A stretch of DNA of 64,000 nucleotides from the NCBI RefSeq assembly GCF_034387475.1, contig NZ_JAXCIL010000001.1:806001-870000 (forward strand), in the 5' to 3' direction. Shown here piece after piece: positions 24,823-32,957 of this stretch. Both the position numbers and the translations under genes were made by a program. The first letter of the stretch is position 1, and each line of letters starts with the position of its first letter. This stretch comes from Pseudomonas sp. Teo4 (GTDB taxonomy: Bacteria; Pseudomonadota; Gammaproteobacteria; Pseudomonadales; Pseudomonadaceae). The notes beneath the pieces were generated by a model. That model was not told the DNA's origin. It saw nothing but the letters and a program-made list of their open reading frames with translations, and did no database searches.

Positions 24823-24942
24823 GGAGCGGGTCCTTTGCGACGGGGTGTCCGTTCGGCGATACCGGAGGGAGTTCCGGCGTTAGCGGGAAAAAGCCCAAGA
24901 CCTTATCGTCTGCCCTTGCACAATGACAAGATGGAGCCTGTG

Positions 24943-25932
24943 ATGAAGTACTTGCGCATGTTATTCGACAATTTCACCCTGGCCTTGCTCGGGGTGGTGT
25001 TCATTGCCACCGTGCTGCCCTGCTCGGGTGACGGCGCCTTGTACTTTGGCTGGCTGACCAACCTGGCCATCGGCCTGCTGTTCTTCCTCCACGGCGCCAA
25101 ACTGTCGCGTGAGGCCATCATTGCCGGTGCCGGGCATTGGCGTCTGCACCTGCTGGTGTTCTCCTGCACCTTCGTGCTGTTCCCGCTGCTGGGCATGGCC
25201 TTCAAGCCGTTGTTCGTGCCGCTGGTAGGCAATGAACTGTATCTGGGCGTGTTGTACCTGTGTGCTTTGCCGGCCACGGTGCAATCGGCTATCGCCTTCA
25301 CCTCGCTGGCCCGGGGCAATGTACCGGCGGCCATCTGCAGCGCGGCGGCTTCCAGCCTGTTGGGTATTTTCCTCACGCCATTGCTGGTGATGATGCTGCT
25401 GGGTGCCAGTGGCGACACCGGTTCGGGCCTGGACGCGGTGCTGAAGATCACCTTGCAGCTGCTGGTGCCATTCCTGGCCGGCCAGGTTGCCCGCCGCTGG
25501 ATCGGCAATTGGGTCAAGCGCAACGCACGTTGGCTCAAGCTGGTGGACCAGGGCTCGATTCTGCTGGTGGTCTACACCGCGTTCAGCGAGGCCGTGGTCA
25601 CTGGTTTGTGGCACACCGTTTCGCCGCAGCATCTGGCGGGGTTGTTCGCGGTGTGCGGGATTCTTCTGGCCGTGGTGCTGCTGGGCACTCGTCTGCTTGG
25701 CAAAGTGTTGGGCTTCAACCTGGAGGACCGCATCACCATTCTGTTCGCCGGGTCCAAGAAGAGCCTGGCCACCGGCGTTCCGATGGCTCAGGTGCTGTTC
25801 GTCGGCAGCGGCATCGGGGCGATGATCTTGCCGTTGATGCTGTTCCACCAGATTCAGCTGATGGTCTGTGCGGTGCTGGCGCAACGGTACGCCAGCCGCG
25901 AAGTAGTGGGTGAGGCGGTCACCAACAGCTAG
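24943..25932 (+). CDS. SBF/YfeH-type bile acid:sodium symporter family transporter
   Basis: 329 residues with about ten hydrophobic segments. FLHGAKLSREAI, LCALPATVQSAIAFTSLARGN and the duplicated crossing region FAGSKKSLATGVPMA are typical of the YfeH branch, whose substrates are unknown. ATG 24943 follows GGAG; another ATG at 24931 lacks one. It is divergent from ampC and overlaps the next, convergent gene by four bases. Confidence 0.9.
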   Translation: MKYLRMLFDNFTLALLGVVFIATVLPCSGDGALYFGWLTNLAIGLLFFLHGAKLSREAIIAGAGHWRLHLLVFSCTFVLFPLLGMAFKPLFVPLVGNELYLGVLYLCALPATVQSAIAFTSLARGNVPAAICSAAASSLLGIFLTPLLVMMLLGASGDTGSGLDAVLKITLQLLVPFLAGQVARRWIGNWVKRNARWLKLVDQGSILLVVYTAFSEAVVTGLWHTVSPQHLAGLFAVCGILLAVVLLGTRLLGKVLGFNLEDRITILFAGSKKSLATGVPMAQVLFVGSGIGAMILPLMLFHQIQLMVCAVLAQRYASREVVGEAVTNS

Positions 25933-26522
25933 CGTGCTTGCCCGGAGCTTCGTTTGCGCAGCGTTTTTTCCACTTCAGCCTCGATCTTGTAAGCCGGCGC
26001 TTCCAACTCGTCGTAGTTGCGTGTGTAGCGCCGCGCGAACTCTTCCACACCCAGTTGCTGATACTGCTGCACGTGCTTGAGTTCGTGCGCCCACAGCGCC
26101 ACGTTGTCCTCGGCATCGGTCGTGTGGCGGAAAATGATGGTGTCGATGAGGGTTACCGCGTTCACGTCCGGGTTTTGCAACAGGGCATTGGCGGCGCTGA
26201 CTTGCTGCTCATCGCCCACCCGGTAGCGAGCGGCGTCAAGCACGGCGAAGTCGTACCAGGGCTCCAGCTGCACGCGGATATGCAGCGGAATGGGCTGGGT
26301 GCCGTTGGCCGTCGCTTCATCGCGCGCTTGCTGCAAGGCGAAGACCAGGCTGCTGGAGGCAAGGACTTCGACGTCCTTGAGAATCTGCCCGGCTTGCCCA
26401 GGGTCGATCGGCGCGCAAAAGCAGCCCATCAGGCACACCTGGTATTGCCCTGCAGGGCAGGCTTGTTCGGCGAATGCGGGGGCAGACAGCACAAGGCCAA
26501 GCAAAAGACTAGTGAGCTTCAT
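25929..26522 (-). CDS. Secreted DUF4157-like protein with HExxH zinc-peptidase motif
   Basis: 197 residues: signal peptide 1-18 (ends PAFA), a short Cys-rich segment (Cys22, 30, 34, 36), a middle domain, and WAHELKHVQQY (His146, Glu147, His150), the HExxH core of gluzincin-like peptidases, followed by NYDELEAPAY that could supply the third ligand. Likely exported and metal-binding; whether it cleaves anything is unknown. Its start lies inside the 3' end of the TetR gene (14-base overlap), so the two share a transcript. Confidence 0.8.
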   Translation of the reverse strand: MKLTSLLLGLVLSAPAFAEQACPAGQYQVCLMGCFCAPIDPGQAGQILKDVEVLASSSLVFALQQARDEATANGTQPIPLHIRVQLEPWYDFAVLDAARYRVGDEQQVSAANALLQNPDVNAVTLIDTIIFRHTTDAEDNVALWAHELKHVQQYQQLGVEEFARRYTRNYDELEAPAYKIEAEVEKTLRKRSSGQAR

Positions 26523-27072
26523 TCAAGGCCTTGTCGACGAAGGTGCGGTTGGCGTCCAGCACCTGGGTTTGCACGGTTTCACTGACCATCATGCGCCCGA
26601 CCACCAGGGCGCCTACGCACTGGCTGATCAACACCCAGGCCAGTTGCGGGTCTTGCAGCGTTTCGCTCCAGGCAGTGTGCAGGGCCACCAGCCAGTGCTC
26701 GGCCTCTTCTCGCACCTGAGGCTCGGCGCGGGCAATTTCAACACCCAGCGGTGGCAGCGGGCAACCCCCCTCGGCATTGTGCAGATGAGCCAGGCTCAGG
26801 TATTGCTCCAGGCAGCGGCCCAGGCGTGCCTTGCTGGCGCCTTGATTGGCCAGGCGGGCCAACGGGCTGTTGCTCAATTCCTGGCGGACCACCTCGGTGA
26901 ACAGGTCGTCCTTGGAGGGGAAGTGATTGTAGAACGCGCCGCCGGTCAGGCCGATGGCCTTCATCAGCCCGGCCACGCCGGTACTGGAGAAGCCGCCACG
27001 CTTGGCCAGTGCGCCGCTGCTGGCCAGCAGTCTTTCACGCGTCTGTTGCTTGTGTTCGGTGGAGTAGCGCAT
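26509..27072 (-). CDS. TetR family transcriptional regulator
   Basis: 187 residues from ATG 27072 (GGAGG upstream). The N-terminal helix-turn-helix (FSSTGVAGLMKAIGLTGGAFYNHFPSKDDLF) matches the AcrR/YxaF-like group; the ligand domain follows (LEQYLSLAHLHNAEGGCPLPPL). It is divergent from the SDR gene at 27163 and probably represses both directions through repeats at 27126-27151, responding to an electrophile or aromatic compound. It overlaps the downstream HExxH gene. Confidence 0.92.
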   Translation of the reverse strand: MRYSTEHKQQTRERLLASSGALAKRGGFSSTGVAGLMKAIGLTGGAFYNHFPSKDDLFTEVVRQELSNSPLARLANQGASKARLGRCLEQYLSLAHLHNAEGGCPLPPLGVEIARAEPQVREEAEHWLVALHTAWSETLQDPQLAWVLISQCVGALVVGRMMVSETVQTQVLDANRTFVDKALNEAH

Positions 27073-27125
27073 CCAAAAACCTCCGCGCCCTGACTTGACG
27101 ATGGGGGTGATCATAACATAGCGTT

Positions 27126-27151
27126 CGTTTACTAAATGATCGTTCACTAAA
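27126..27151. promoter_or_regulatory. Probable TetR operator
   Basis: CGTTTACTAAA (27126-27136) and CGTTCACTAAA (27141-27151) are direct copies with one mismatch and a 15-base period. They lie between the divergent TetR and SDR genes and touch the SDR ribosome site. Confidence 0.6.
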
Positions 27152-27162
27152 GGAGGCTGGGC

Positions 27163-27894
27163 GTGACAGAACAACAAAAAGTCGTGCTGGTGATCGGTGC
27201 CGGCGATGCCACGGGTGGGGAGATTGCCAAGCGGTTCGCCCGCGAGGGATACACGGCCTGCGTCACCCGGCGCCAGGCCGAAAAACTGCAACCACTGGTG
27301 GATGAGATCCGCGCCGCGGGTGGCCAGGCCTATGGTTTTGGCTCCGACGCCCGAAAGGAACAAGAAGTGGCGGAGCTGATCGAGACCATCGAACGTGATA
27401 TAGGCCCAATCGAGGCATTTGTCTTCAACATCGGCGCCAATGTGCCGTGCAGCATTCTTGAAGAAACACCCCGCAAGTATTTCAAGATCTGGGAAATGGC
27501 ATGCTTCGCAGGTTTCCTTACCGCCCAGGCGGTCGCCCGCCGCATGGTGACGCGTGAACGGGGCACGATCCTGTTCACTGGCGCCACGGCAGGTACCCGA
27601 GGCGCAGCCGGGTTCGCCGCTTTCGCCGGGGCAAAGCATGCCTTGCGTGCCCTGGCCCAGAGCATGGCCCGTGAGTTGGGGCCGCGGAACATTCACGTCG
27701 CCCATGTAGTGGTCGATGGCGCTATCGACACCGCGTTCATTCGGGACAGTTTTCCCGAACGCTACGCCCTGAAGGACCAGGACGGCATCCTGGCCCCTGC
27801 GCACATCGCCGATAGCTACTGGTTCCTGCATGCCCAGCCAAGGGACGCCTGGACCTTCGAACTGGACCTGCGCCCGTGGATGGAGCGCTGGTAA
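27163..27894 (+). CDS. SDR-family protein with atypical active site
   Basis: 244 residues with the Rossmann GAGDATGG at 12-19 and NIGAN at 89-93. In the YxxxK position the sequence is FAGAK: Phe154 replaces the catalytic Tyr while Lys158 remains, and the usual Ser is replaced in FTGATAG. This version seems shared by a subfamily, so it is not random decay; activity may be altered or lost. GTG 27163 has AAAGGAGG upstream. It is likely co-transcribed with the HCCA isomerase gene 26 bases downstream and controlled by the divergent TetR. Confidence 0.88.
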   Translation: MTEQQKVVLVIGAGDATGGEIAKRFAREGYTACVTRRQAEKLQPLVDEIRAAGGQAYGFGSDARKEQEVAELIETIERDIGPIEAFVFNIGANVPCSILEETPRKYFKIWEMACFAGFLTAQAVARRMVTRERGTILFTGATAGTRGAAGFAAFAGAKHALRALAQSMARELGPRNIHVAHVVVDGAIDTAFIRDSFPERYALKDQDGILAPAHIADSYWFLHAQPRDAWTFELDLRPWMERW

Positions 27895-27920
27895 TCCCTC
27901 TGTCGATCAAGGAGTTCTAC

Positions 27921-28511
27921 ATGGGCAAGACTGTCGAGTTTTTCTTCGATCTGGGCAGCCCGGCCAGCTACCTGGCCTGGACCCAACTGGCGGGCATCTG
28001 CGCCCGTCACGCTGCCGAGCTTCGCTACCGGCCAATGTTGCTGGGCGGCGTGTTCCAAGCTACCGGCAATGCGTCGCCGGCCATGATTCCGGCCAAGGGG
28101 CGCTACATGTTCACCGACCTGGGGCGCTTCGCCGCGCGCTACGGCGTGCCGTTCGCCATACCGCCGGGTTTCCCGATCAATACGCTGAACCTGATGCGCG
28201 GTTTGCTCGGCACTCAACTACAGGCCGCCGAACGCTTCGAGGCCTTGCTCGAGGTGCTGTTCACCGGGCTGTGGGTGCATCAGCGCAACCTTGGTGACGG
28301 TGAGGTACTGGAAGCAACGTTGCGCCAGGCAGGTTTCGACCCTGGCCAGTTCCAGGCCCTGGCCGCCGACCCGCAGGTGAAGGCGACGCTCAAGCAGGTG
28401 ACTGAGGAAGCGGTGGAGCGAGGCGTGTTCGGTGCACCGACCATTTTTGTCGATGGGCAGATGTACTTCGGGCAGGACCGCCTGGACTTCGTTGAAGAGG
28501 CGCTGGGTTAA
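27921..28511 (+). CDS. 2-hydroxychromene-2-carboxylate isomerase family (DsbA-like)
   Basis: 196 residues of the kappa-GST/DsbA-like fold: VEFFFDLGSPASYLAW at the N-terminus with the catalytic Ser in place of DsbA Cys, the helical insertion, and GVFGAPTIFVDGQMYFGQDRLDF at the C-terminus. The enzyme uses glutathione to isomerise 2-hydroxychromene-2-carboxylate in naphthalene degradation; many homologues act on unknown substrates. ATG 27921 has AAGGAG 6 bases upstream. It shares 4 bases with the convergent gene at its 3' end. Confidence 0.92.
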   Translation: MGKTVEFFFDLGSPASYLAWTQLAGICARHAAELRYRPMLLGGVFQATGNASPAMIPAKGRYMFTDLGRFAARYGVPFAIPPGFPINTLNLMRGLLGTQLQAAERFEALLEVLFTGLWVHQRNLGDGEVLEATLRQAGFDPGQFQALAADPQVKATLKQVTEEAVERGVFGAPTIFVDGQMYFGQDRLDFVEEALG

Positions 28512-28804
28512 TCGGCCAGCAGCTTTTCGAGCTGGGTGCGCTCCCAAAGGCTGAGCAGGTCAGTGGGGTTGCTGCCATAGCGTTGCCAGTCCTCCAGACC
28601 GGCCTGCAGGCCGTCGGGAGACTGGCAGCGGACGCACAAGGCCAGGCCTTCGGCGTCCAGGGCCAGGGTAAGCTGCCAGCCGTCGATGGCCACTTCGACC
28701 AGGCCGTGCCCATCACGCGCACGGACCTGCAGCGTATGAACGCCGAGGGCCGCCTCGCGCAGGCACTGGTAAATGGCCCGGGTGTGCAGGTGCTGGCTGG
28801 GCAC
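28508..28804 (-). CDS. Conserved hypothetical protein (DUF7693-like)
   Basis: 98 residues if started at GTG 28804, 9 bases after the upstream regulator's stop. It reads IYQCLREAALGVHTLQVRAR, DGWQLTLALDAEGLALCV, RCQSPDGLQAGLEDWQRYG and LSLWERTQLEKLL. Similar short proteins with the CxSPDG centre are frequent in Pseudomonas; no function is known. The start has no clear ribosome site, so translation may depend on coupling to the upstream gene. Confidence 0.7.
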   Translation of the reverse strand: MPSQHLHTRAIYQCLREAALGVHTLQVRARDGHGLVEVAIDGWQLTLALDAEGLALCVRCQSPDGLQAGLEDWQRYGSNPTDLLSLWERTQLEKLLAD

Positions 28805-28812
28805 TGGCGCGG

Positions 28813-29358
28813 TCAGAAGTTGGCCGGGGTGTTGGCGCTGATGATCTCGGCCTCGTCCTGGCCGATATTCTTGAAACTGTGCGGCAGGGTGGTGGGGATG
28901 TAGTAGCCATCGCCAGAGTTGAGCACGCTCACCTGGCCATCGACCCACAATTCTACGGTACCACGGGTGACCAACCCGCATTCCTCGCCTTCGGCATGCA
29001 CGATCGGCTCGCCCGAGTCGGCGCCGGGTGCATACAGCTCGCGCAGCATGCGCATCTGGCGGGCCTCGACGCTGGCGCCGACCAGCAGCATGCGCAGGCC
29101 GTTGCGGCCCAGGTCTGGCTGCTCGCTGGCGCGGAACACGAAGCGTTCCTCGCGCACCGGCTCGTCGAAGCTGAAAAACTCCGCCAAGGTCATGGGGATC
29201 CCCTCGAGCAGTTTTTTCAGGGAACTGACCGAAGGGCTGACACGGTTCTGTTCGATCTGCGAGATCGTCGAGTTGGTCAGGCCGCTGCGGCGGGCCAGTT
29301 CCCGTTGGGAGAGGTTGTTGCGTTCACGCACCAGTTTGAGTCGTGTCCCCGTGTCCAT
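28813..29358 (-). CDS. XRE family regulator with cupin sensor domain (PuuR-like)
   Basis: 181 residues: a helix-turn-helix at 5-60 (LSQRELARRSGLTNSTISQIEQNRVSPSVSSLKKLL) and a C-terminal cupin beta-barrel with GEECGLVTRGTVELWVDG and PHSFKNIG. The arrangement is that of PuuR, which controls putrescine use in Pseudomonas and Escherichia, but no polyamine operon is adjacent here, so the target is uncertain. ATG 29358 is preceded by AAGGCGG. Confidence 0.9.
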   Translation of the reverse strand: MDTGTRLKLVRERNNLSQRELARRSGLTNSTISQIEQNRVSPSVSSLKKLLEGIPMTLAEFFSFDEPVREERFVFRASEQPDLGRNGLRMLLVGASVEARQMRMLRELYAPGADSGEPIVHAEGEECGLVTRGTVELWVDGQVSVLNSGDGYYIPTTLPHSFKNIGQDEAEIISANTPANF

Positions 29359-29437
29359 AGCCGCCTTGTAATCAGAGGTGTAAAAAATAATGGGCGACGC
29401 ATTAAAGCACACTCTGCGGGCTTGCGCGCTGTGCTTC

Positions 29438-30643
29438 TCAGCTGCGTTGGTCGCGGGGCATTGGCCATAGCCCGACCAGCAGCAACAGCGCGGCAACTGC
29501 CAGGAACGGCAGGCGCGGATCGAGTGCGTATACCAGGGTGCCTGCCAATGGCCCGATCACCGCGCCCATGCCTTGGGCCGCGCCAATGGAGCCGGCCGTG
29601 GCGCCCTGTTCCGAGGCTTTCATGGCATTGGCTGCCAGCGCGGAAAAGGACGGGAACACAAAGCCCATGCCGGCGGCAGCGACGAAGTAGCAGCCCCACA
29701 GCCAGGGCGCGCTGGTGGCCAGGGCGCCACAAGCAAAGCCCAGCGCCGAGACGCTGGCGCCAACCCGGATCATTTTCAGCGGCGGCCATTCCAGCTGGCG
29801 CAGCGCGAACTGCGACAGGATCAGCGCCACGCCCACGGTGGTCAGGGCAATGCCGGCGGCCTGTGCCGCTTGCGTCGGGCCCAGGTGCAAACGGTCGAGG
29901 GCGAAGAAGCCGACGATGATTTGCGAAACGGTCACGCTGAGCATGGCGCTGAACGCTACCAGCAAAGGTCGGCGCAGACGTGGGTCGGTCAACCGCACCG
30001 GGCTTGGCGCATGGCTGTGGGCCAGCGGTTGCGGCTTGAGCTTGAACAGCAGCACGAGGAACGCGCTGGCAGGCAGCAAGGACATGATGTGAAACGGCAG
30101 GCTCAGGCTATGGCGTGCCAGCAGTGCAGCGACTGCCGGCCCCAGCACCAGGCCCACGGCATTGGCGGCGCCCAGCGAGGCCATGGCCCGCGCCCTGCGT
30201 TGCGGTTCGACATGGTCGGCGATCAGCGCATTGCCGCCCACTGGCAGAGCGGCGTAGAACGCGCCGATCAGGCCACGGGAAAGCATCAGGCCGATAAATG
30301 CCACACTTGCGCCCGGCAGCCAGCGCAGGGCGCCTTCGACGAACAGGCACAACAGCCAATAGGCCAGGGTGAAGCCCGCAGTGCCCAGCAACAAGATGTG
30401 CCGGCGGCCGAGGCGGTCGGCGGCACGGCCCCAGGGGCGAGCGAGCAACACCCAGACCACACCCGCCACGGTCACGGCCGCGCCAGCTTGCCAGGTGGCC
30501 ATGCCCAACTGCCGGGCAATTGGCCCGATCAAGGCCACGAAGGCCATCATCGACATGGTGCAGGCCATATTGGCCAGCAGTAGTGGGCGCAGGTCGAGGG
30601 TGCGTGTGGCACTCAGCGCGGCAGTGTCCTTTGCGACAGTCAT
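29438..30643 (-). CDS. MFS transporter, drug/siderophore exporter-like
   Basis: 401 residues with twelve hydrophobic segments and the MFS loop GRAADRLGRRHILL between helices 2 and 3. The ARAMASLGAANAVGLVLGP stretch in helix 5 (motif C type) is typical of exporters in the TetA/PvsC-like group. The A/T-rich sequence upstream (30675-30705) has a partial resemblance to a Fur box, not strong enough to claim iron control. The substrate is unknown. Confidence 0.88.
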   Translation of the reverse strand: MTVAKDTAALSATRTLDLRPLLLANMACTMSMMAFVALIGPIARQLGMATWQAGAAVTVAGVVWVLLARPWGRAADRLGRRHILLLGTAGFTLAYWLLCLFVEGALRWLPGASVAFIGLMLSRGLIGAFYAALPVGGNALIADHVEPQRRARAMASLGAANAVGLVLGPAVAALLARHSLSLPFHIMSLLPASAFLVLLFKLKPQPLAHSHAPSPVRLTDPRLRRPLLVAFSAMLSVTVSQIIVGFFALDRLHLGPTQAAQAAGIALTTVGVALILSQFALRQLEWPPLKMIRVGASVSALGFACGALATSAPWLWGCYFVAAAGMGFVFPSFSALAANAMKASEQGATAGSIGAAQGMGAVIGPLAGTLVYALDPRLPFLAVAALLLLVGLWPMPRDQRS

Positions 30644-30728
30644 TGGGCAGTCCAGGCAGGGTCAGCTAAAAGGTCGATCTTATTAAGAACGTTTATCGTT
30701 TGTCGAACCCAGCCTGGATCACGCGGTT

Positions 30729-31262
30729 TCATTCGCTGCGGCGCAGGGGGGCTGGCCACATGCTACGCAACACGCCGTCCCGACGCACCAACGCATGCAT
30801 CAATGCTGCCCCCAGGTGCAGCACCACGGTGGCGAACAGCAAGTATCCGGCCCAGCCGTGGGCTTGGCGCAGCACGGCATACAGTTGCAGGTCGTGTGGG
30901 GCGATGGCGGGCAACTGCAGTGGGCGTGGGTAACCGCCCGCCGACAGCATGGCCCAGCCCAGCAGCGGCATGGCCAGCATCAACGCATACAGCAGCAAGT
31001 GCGAAGCCCCGGCAGCGAAACGTTGCAGCGGCGGCAGGTCGCTGGGCAGGGGTGGGTGAGGCCGGCTCAGGCGCACGCCGATGCGCAGCAGCACCAGTGC
31101 CAGCAAGGCGAGGCCGGTCGCCTTGTGCAGTTCAACCAGCAACGGGTGGCGGGTCGACAGGTCGGCGACCATGCTCACGCCAATGAACAGCATGGCCACG
31201 ATCAGCACTGCCATCAGCCAGTGCAGCAGGCGGGCCAGCGGGTGGAAGGCTTGAGGTTTCAT
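30729..31262 (-). CDS. Cytochrome b561 family membrane protein
   Basis: 177 residues, four membrane helices, with His14, His46, His135 and His149 positioned as haem ligands (LLHWLMA, ELHKATG, QAHGWAGY, VLHLGAAL). The family moves electrons between the quinone pool and periplasmic acceptors. Its ATG overlaps the stop of the catalase-like gene by four bases, so it is likely the electron or haem partner of that enzyme. Confidence 0.92.
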   Translation of the reverse strand: MKPQAFHPLARLLHWLMAVLIVAMLFIGVSMVADLSTRHPLLVELHKATGLALLALVLLRIGVRLSRPHPPLPSDLPPLQRFAAGASHLLLYALMLAMPLLGWAMLSAGGYPRPLQLPAIAPHDLQLYAVLRQAHGWAGYLLFATVVLHLGAALMHALVRRDGVLRSMWPAPLRRSE

Positions 31263-32311
31263 GGGCGGACTCCGGTGCTCAGGGATTCGCGGCTGCGACG
31301 GTTGAATGACTCCGAATAAGCGGCCGAACGGGCGGCGAGAATCGGGTCGGCGGAGGGCTCGATGCCGCTCGGCAGAATCAGAGGGTCGAAGTTCAGGTCG
31401 CGACAGGCACCTTGTTCGGGGGCCTCGACCTGCTCGATGACCAAGGTGCCAGCATCGACGCTACGCCGTTGCGCAGGCCATGGCTGGGCAGGGTTGTCCA
31501 CCGCGTCGCCGGGTTCGGCCAGCACCAGGCGCAAGGTCCAGCGCAAGGGGCCTTGGGCCAGGCGTTGTTGCAGGTCGTGTTGCAGGAACTGCTTGTCATC
31601 GACCTTGCCTGGCAGGGCGGCGAATGCTGCCTGTGGTTCCATCTGCCAGCGCACCGGGTGACCCACGCCTTTTGCATCGATCAGGCGAAAAGCGTTGATG
31701 CTGTGGTACTGGGTGCTGGCAAAGCTGTCGCTGGGTGTGTAGCTGGCGGCCCATTGCCGGAAGGCGGCGCTTTCGGGGTGGGCGGCGAAGAAGGCTTGCA
31801 GCCTCGCCGGGTCGGGCTTGCCGGTGGCAGGGTCTGGCGCCCCGGCCAGCACCTGTTCATAGAAGCCTTGTGGCGTGCTCACCGCCAGCACCGGTGGGTT
31901 GTTCATCCCGGTGCGCCAGAGCTGGCCGTCGTCGGTGCTCAACTGCAGCGCCAGGCTGCGCACCGGCACGGCTGTGTCCGGGGCGAAGGGATTGGCGCCA
32001 CCGATGGCGAAACGGCCGATGACCGGTACCCGCGCCTGGCTGAATACCCGAGCCGTGGACAGTGTCGTTGCCTGGCCGCTGGCCTGGAAGTAGCCGCTGA
32101 CGCACAGGCCTTTTGCGTGGTTCTTGCGGTAGCCGGGGTAATGGCCAGCCTGGGCTTCGAACGTATCGATGATGCGTTGTGGAGTCAGTGGCGGCCCGCC
32201 GATCCAGCCGGCGGCATAGGCAAAACCTGCGCCCATGGCCAGCATGATGGCGCCGATGGCGGCCAGCCGCAGTTGCTTGGCGGGGCCGTGCAAGGGTGAG
32301 TTCATGGTCAT
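31259..32311 (-). CDS. Periplasmic catalase-family peroxidase (SrpA-like)
   Basis: 350 residues, shorter than classical catalases (480 or more), with an N-terminal signal/anchor helix at 15-37. The active-site His65 sits in KNHAKGLCVSGYF, and the C-terminal ARSAAYSESFNRR provides the Arg/Tyr haem ligand region. SrpA-type proteins are haem peroxidases facing the periplasm. It is co-transcribed with cytochrome b561 and divergent from an ECF sigma/anti-sigma pair with a matched promoter, so it is almost certainly a target of that sigma factor. A second ATG at 32305 is possible. Confidence 0.92.
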   Translation of the reverse strand: MTMNSPLHGPAKQLRLAAIGAIMLAMGAGFAYAAGWIGGPPLTPQRIIDTFEAQAGHYPGYRKNHAKGLCVSGYFQASGQATTLSTARVFSQARVPVIGRFAIGGANPFAPDTAVPVRSLALQLSTDDGQLWRTGMNNPPVLAVSTPQGFYEQVLAGAPDPATGKPDPARLQAFFAAHPESAAFRQWAASYTPSDSFASTQYHSINAFRLIDAKGVGHPVRWQMEPQAAFAALPGKVDDKQFLQHDLQQRLAQGPLRWTLRLVLAEPGDAVDNPAQPWPAQRRSVDAGTLVIEQVEAPEQGACRDLNFDPLILPSGIEPSADPILAARSAAYSESFNRRSRESLSTGVRP

Positions 32312-32338
32312 CGTCCGGTGCAGTTGAGGTGCCGGTAC

Positions 32339-32395
32339 GACGGGGCAGGTAAGCGTTTATTCCCGGCGAGGGAATAAATTGTGTGGCCAAGCGTC
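32339..32395. promoter_or_regulatory. Mirror-image divergent ECF sigma promoters
   Basis: Rightward: GGAATAAA (32371-32378), 13 bases, CGTC (32392-32395). Leftward on the - strand: GGAATAAA (32356-32363), 13 bases, CGTC (32339-32342). The two -35 boxes form the palindrome TTTATTCCC-GGCGA-GGGAATAAA (32356-32378). Both match the ECF layout of a GGAAT -35 and a CGTC -10 and lie 30-35 bases before the catalase and sigma starts. Confidence 0.82.
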
Positions 32396-32426
32396 TGCCC
32401 CCTACACTGACCATCCCAGGGGCCGG

Positions 32427-32957
32427 ATGACTTCCATGCACGATCTGGACGAACACCAGTGGCGCGAGCTGCTTCAGCGCCTGCGCCGCTTTGCCATCTG
32501 GCTGACCCGCGAGTCCGGCAGCGCCGACGACCTGGTCCAGGCCACCGTCGAGCGCGCCCTGAGCCGCAGCAGCCAGCAGCGCGACGCCGACAGCCTGCGC
32601 GCCTGGCTGTTCACCATCCTTTATCGACAGTTTCTCGACGGCAAGCGCCGAGACCGCCTGCACGCGCGCTGGCTGTCCTGGTTTGGCCGCGCCGAGGCGC
32701 AGGACGAACCAGTCGGCGGCGACCTTGAAAGCATCGTCCTGGCCCAGGCCGACCTGCAGGCCTTTGCCCGGTTGTCGGCCGAGCAGCGTGCGTTGTTGTT
32801 GCTGGTCAGCGTCGAGGGGCTGAGCTACAAGGAAGCCGCCCAGGCGCTGGGGATTCCGATTGGCACCGTGATGTCGCGCCTGTCGCGCGCCCGTGCCGCG
32901 TTGCGTGAACTGACCGAGGGCAACCCGCAGCCCCCGGCCTTGCGGAGACTGAAATGA
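32427..32957 (+). CDS. ECF-type RNA polymerase sigma factor
   Basis: 176 residues with sigma region 2 (WLTRESGSADDLVQATVERAL, SLRAWLFTILYRQFLDGKRRDR) and region 4 (LSAEQRALLLLVSVEGLSYKEAAQALGIPIGTVMSRLSRAR). ATG 32427 is chosen because GGGG precedes it and the predicted transcript starts about 25 bases upstream. The stop overlaps the anti-sigma start by four bases. Together with the shared promoter element it should control itself and the divergent catalase-cytochrome operon, probably in oxidative stress. Confidence 0.93.
   Translation: MTSMHDLDEHQWRELLQRLRRFAIWLTRESGSADDLVQATVERALSRSSQQRDADSLRAWLFTILYRQFLDGKRRDRLHARWLSWFGRAEAQDEPVGGDLESIVLAQADLQAFARLSAEQRALLLLVSVEGLSYKEAAQALGIPIGTVMSRLSRARAALRELTEGNPQPPALRRLK

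Noticed and set aside
30675..30705. Fur box upstream of the MFS gene
   Set aside because: Only scattered GATAA-like bases fit; too weak to claim.
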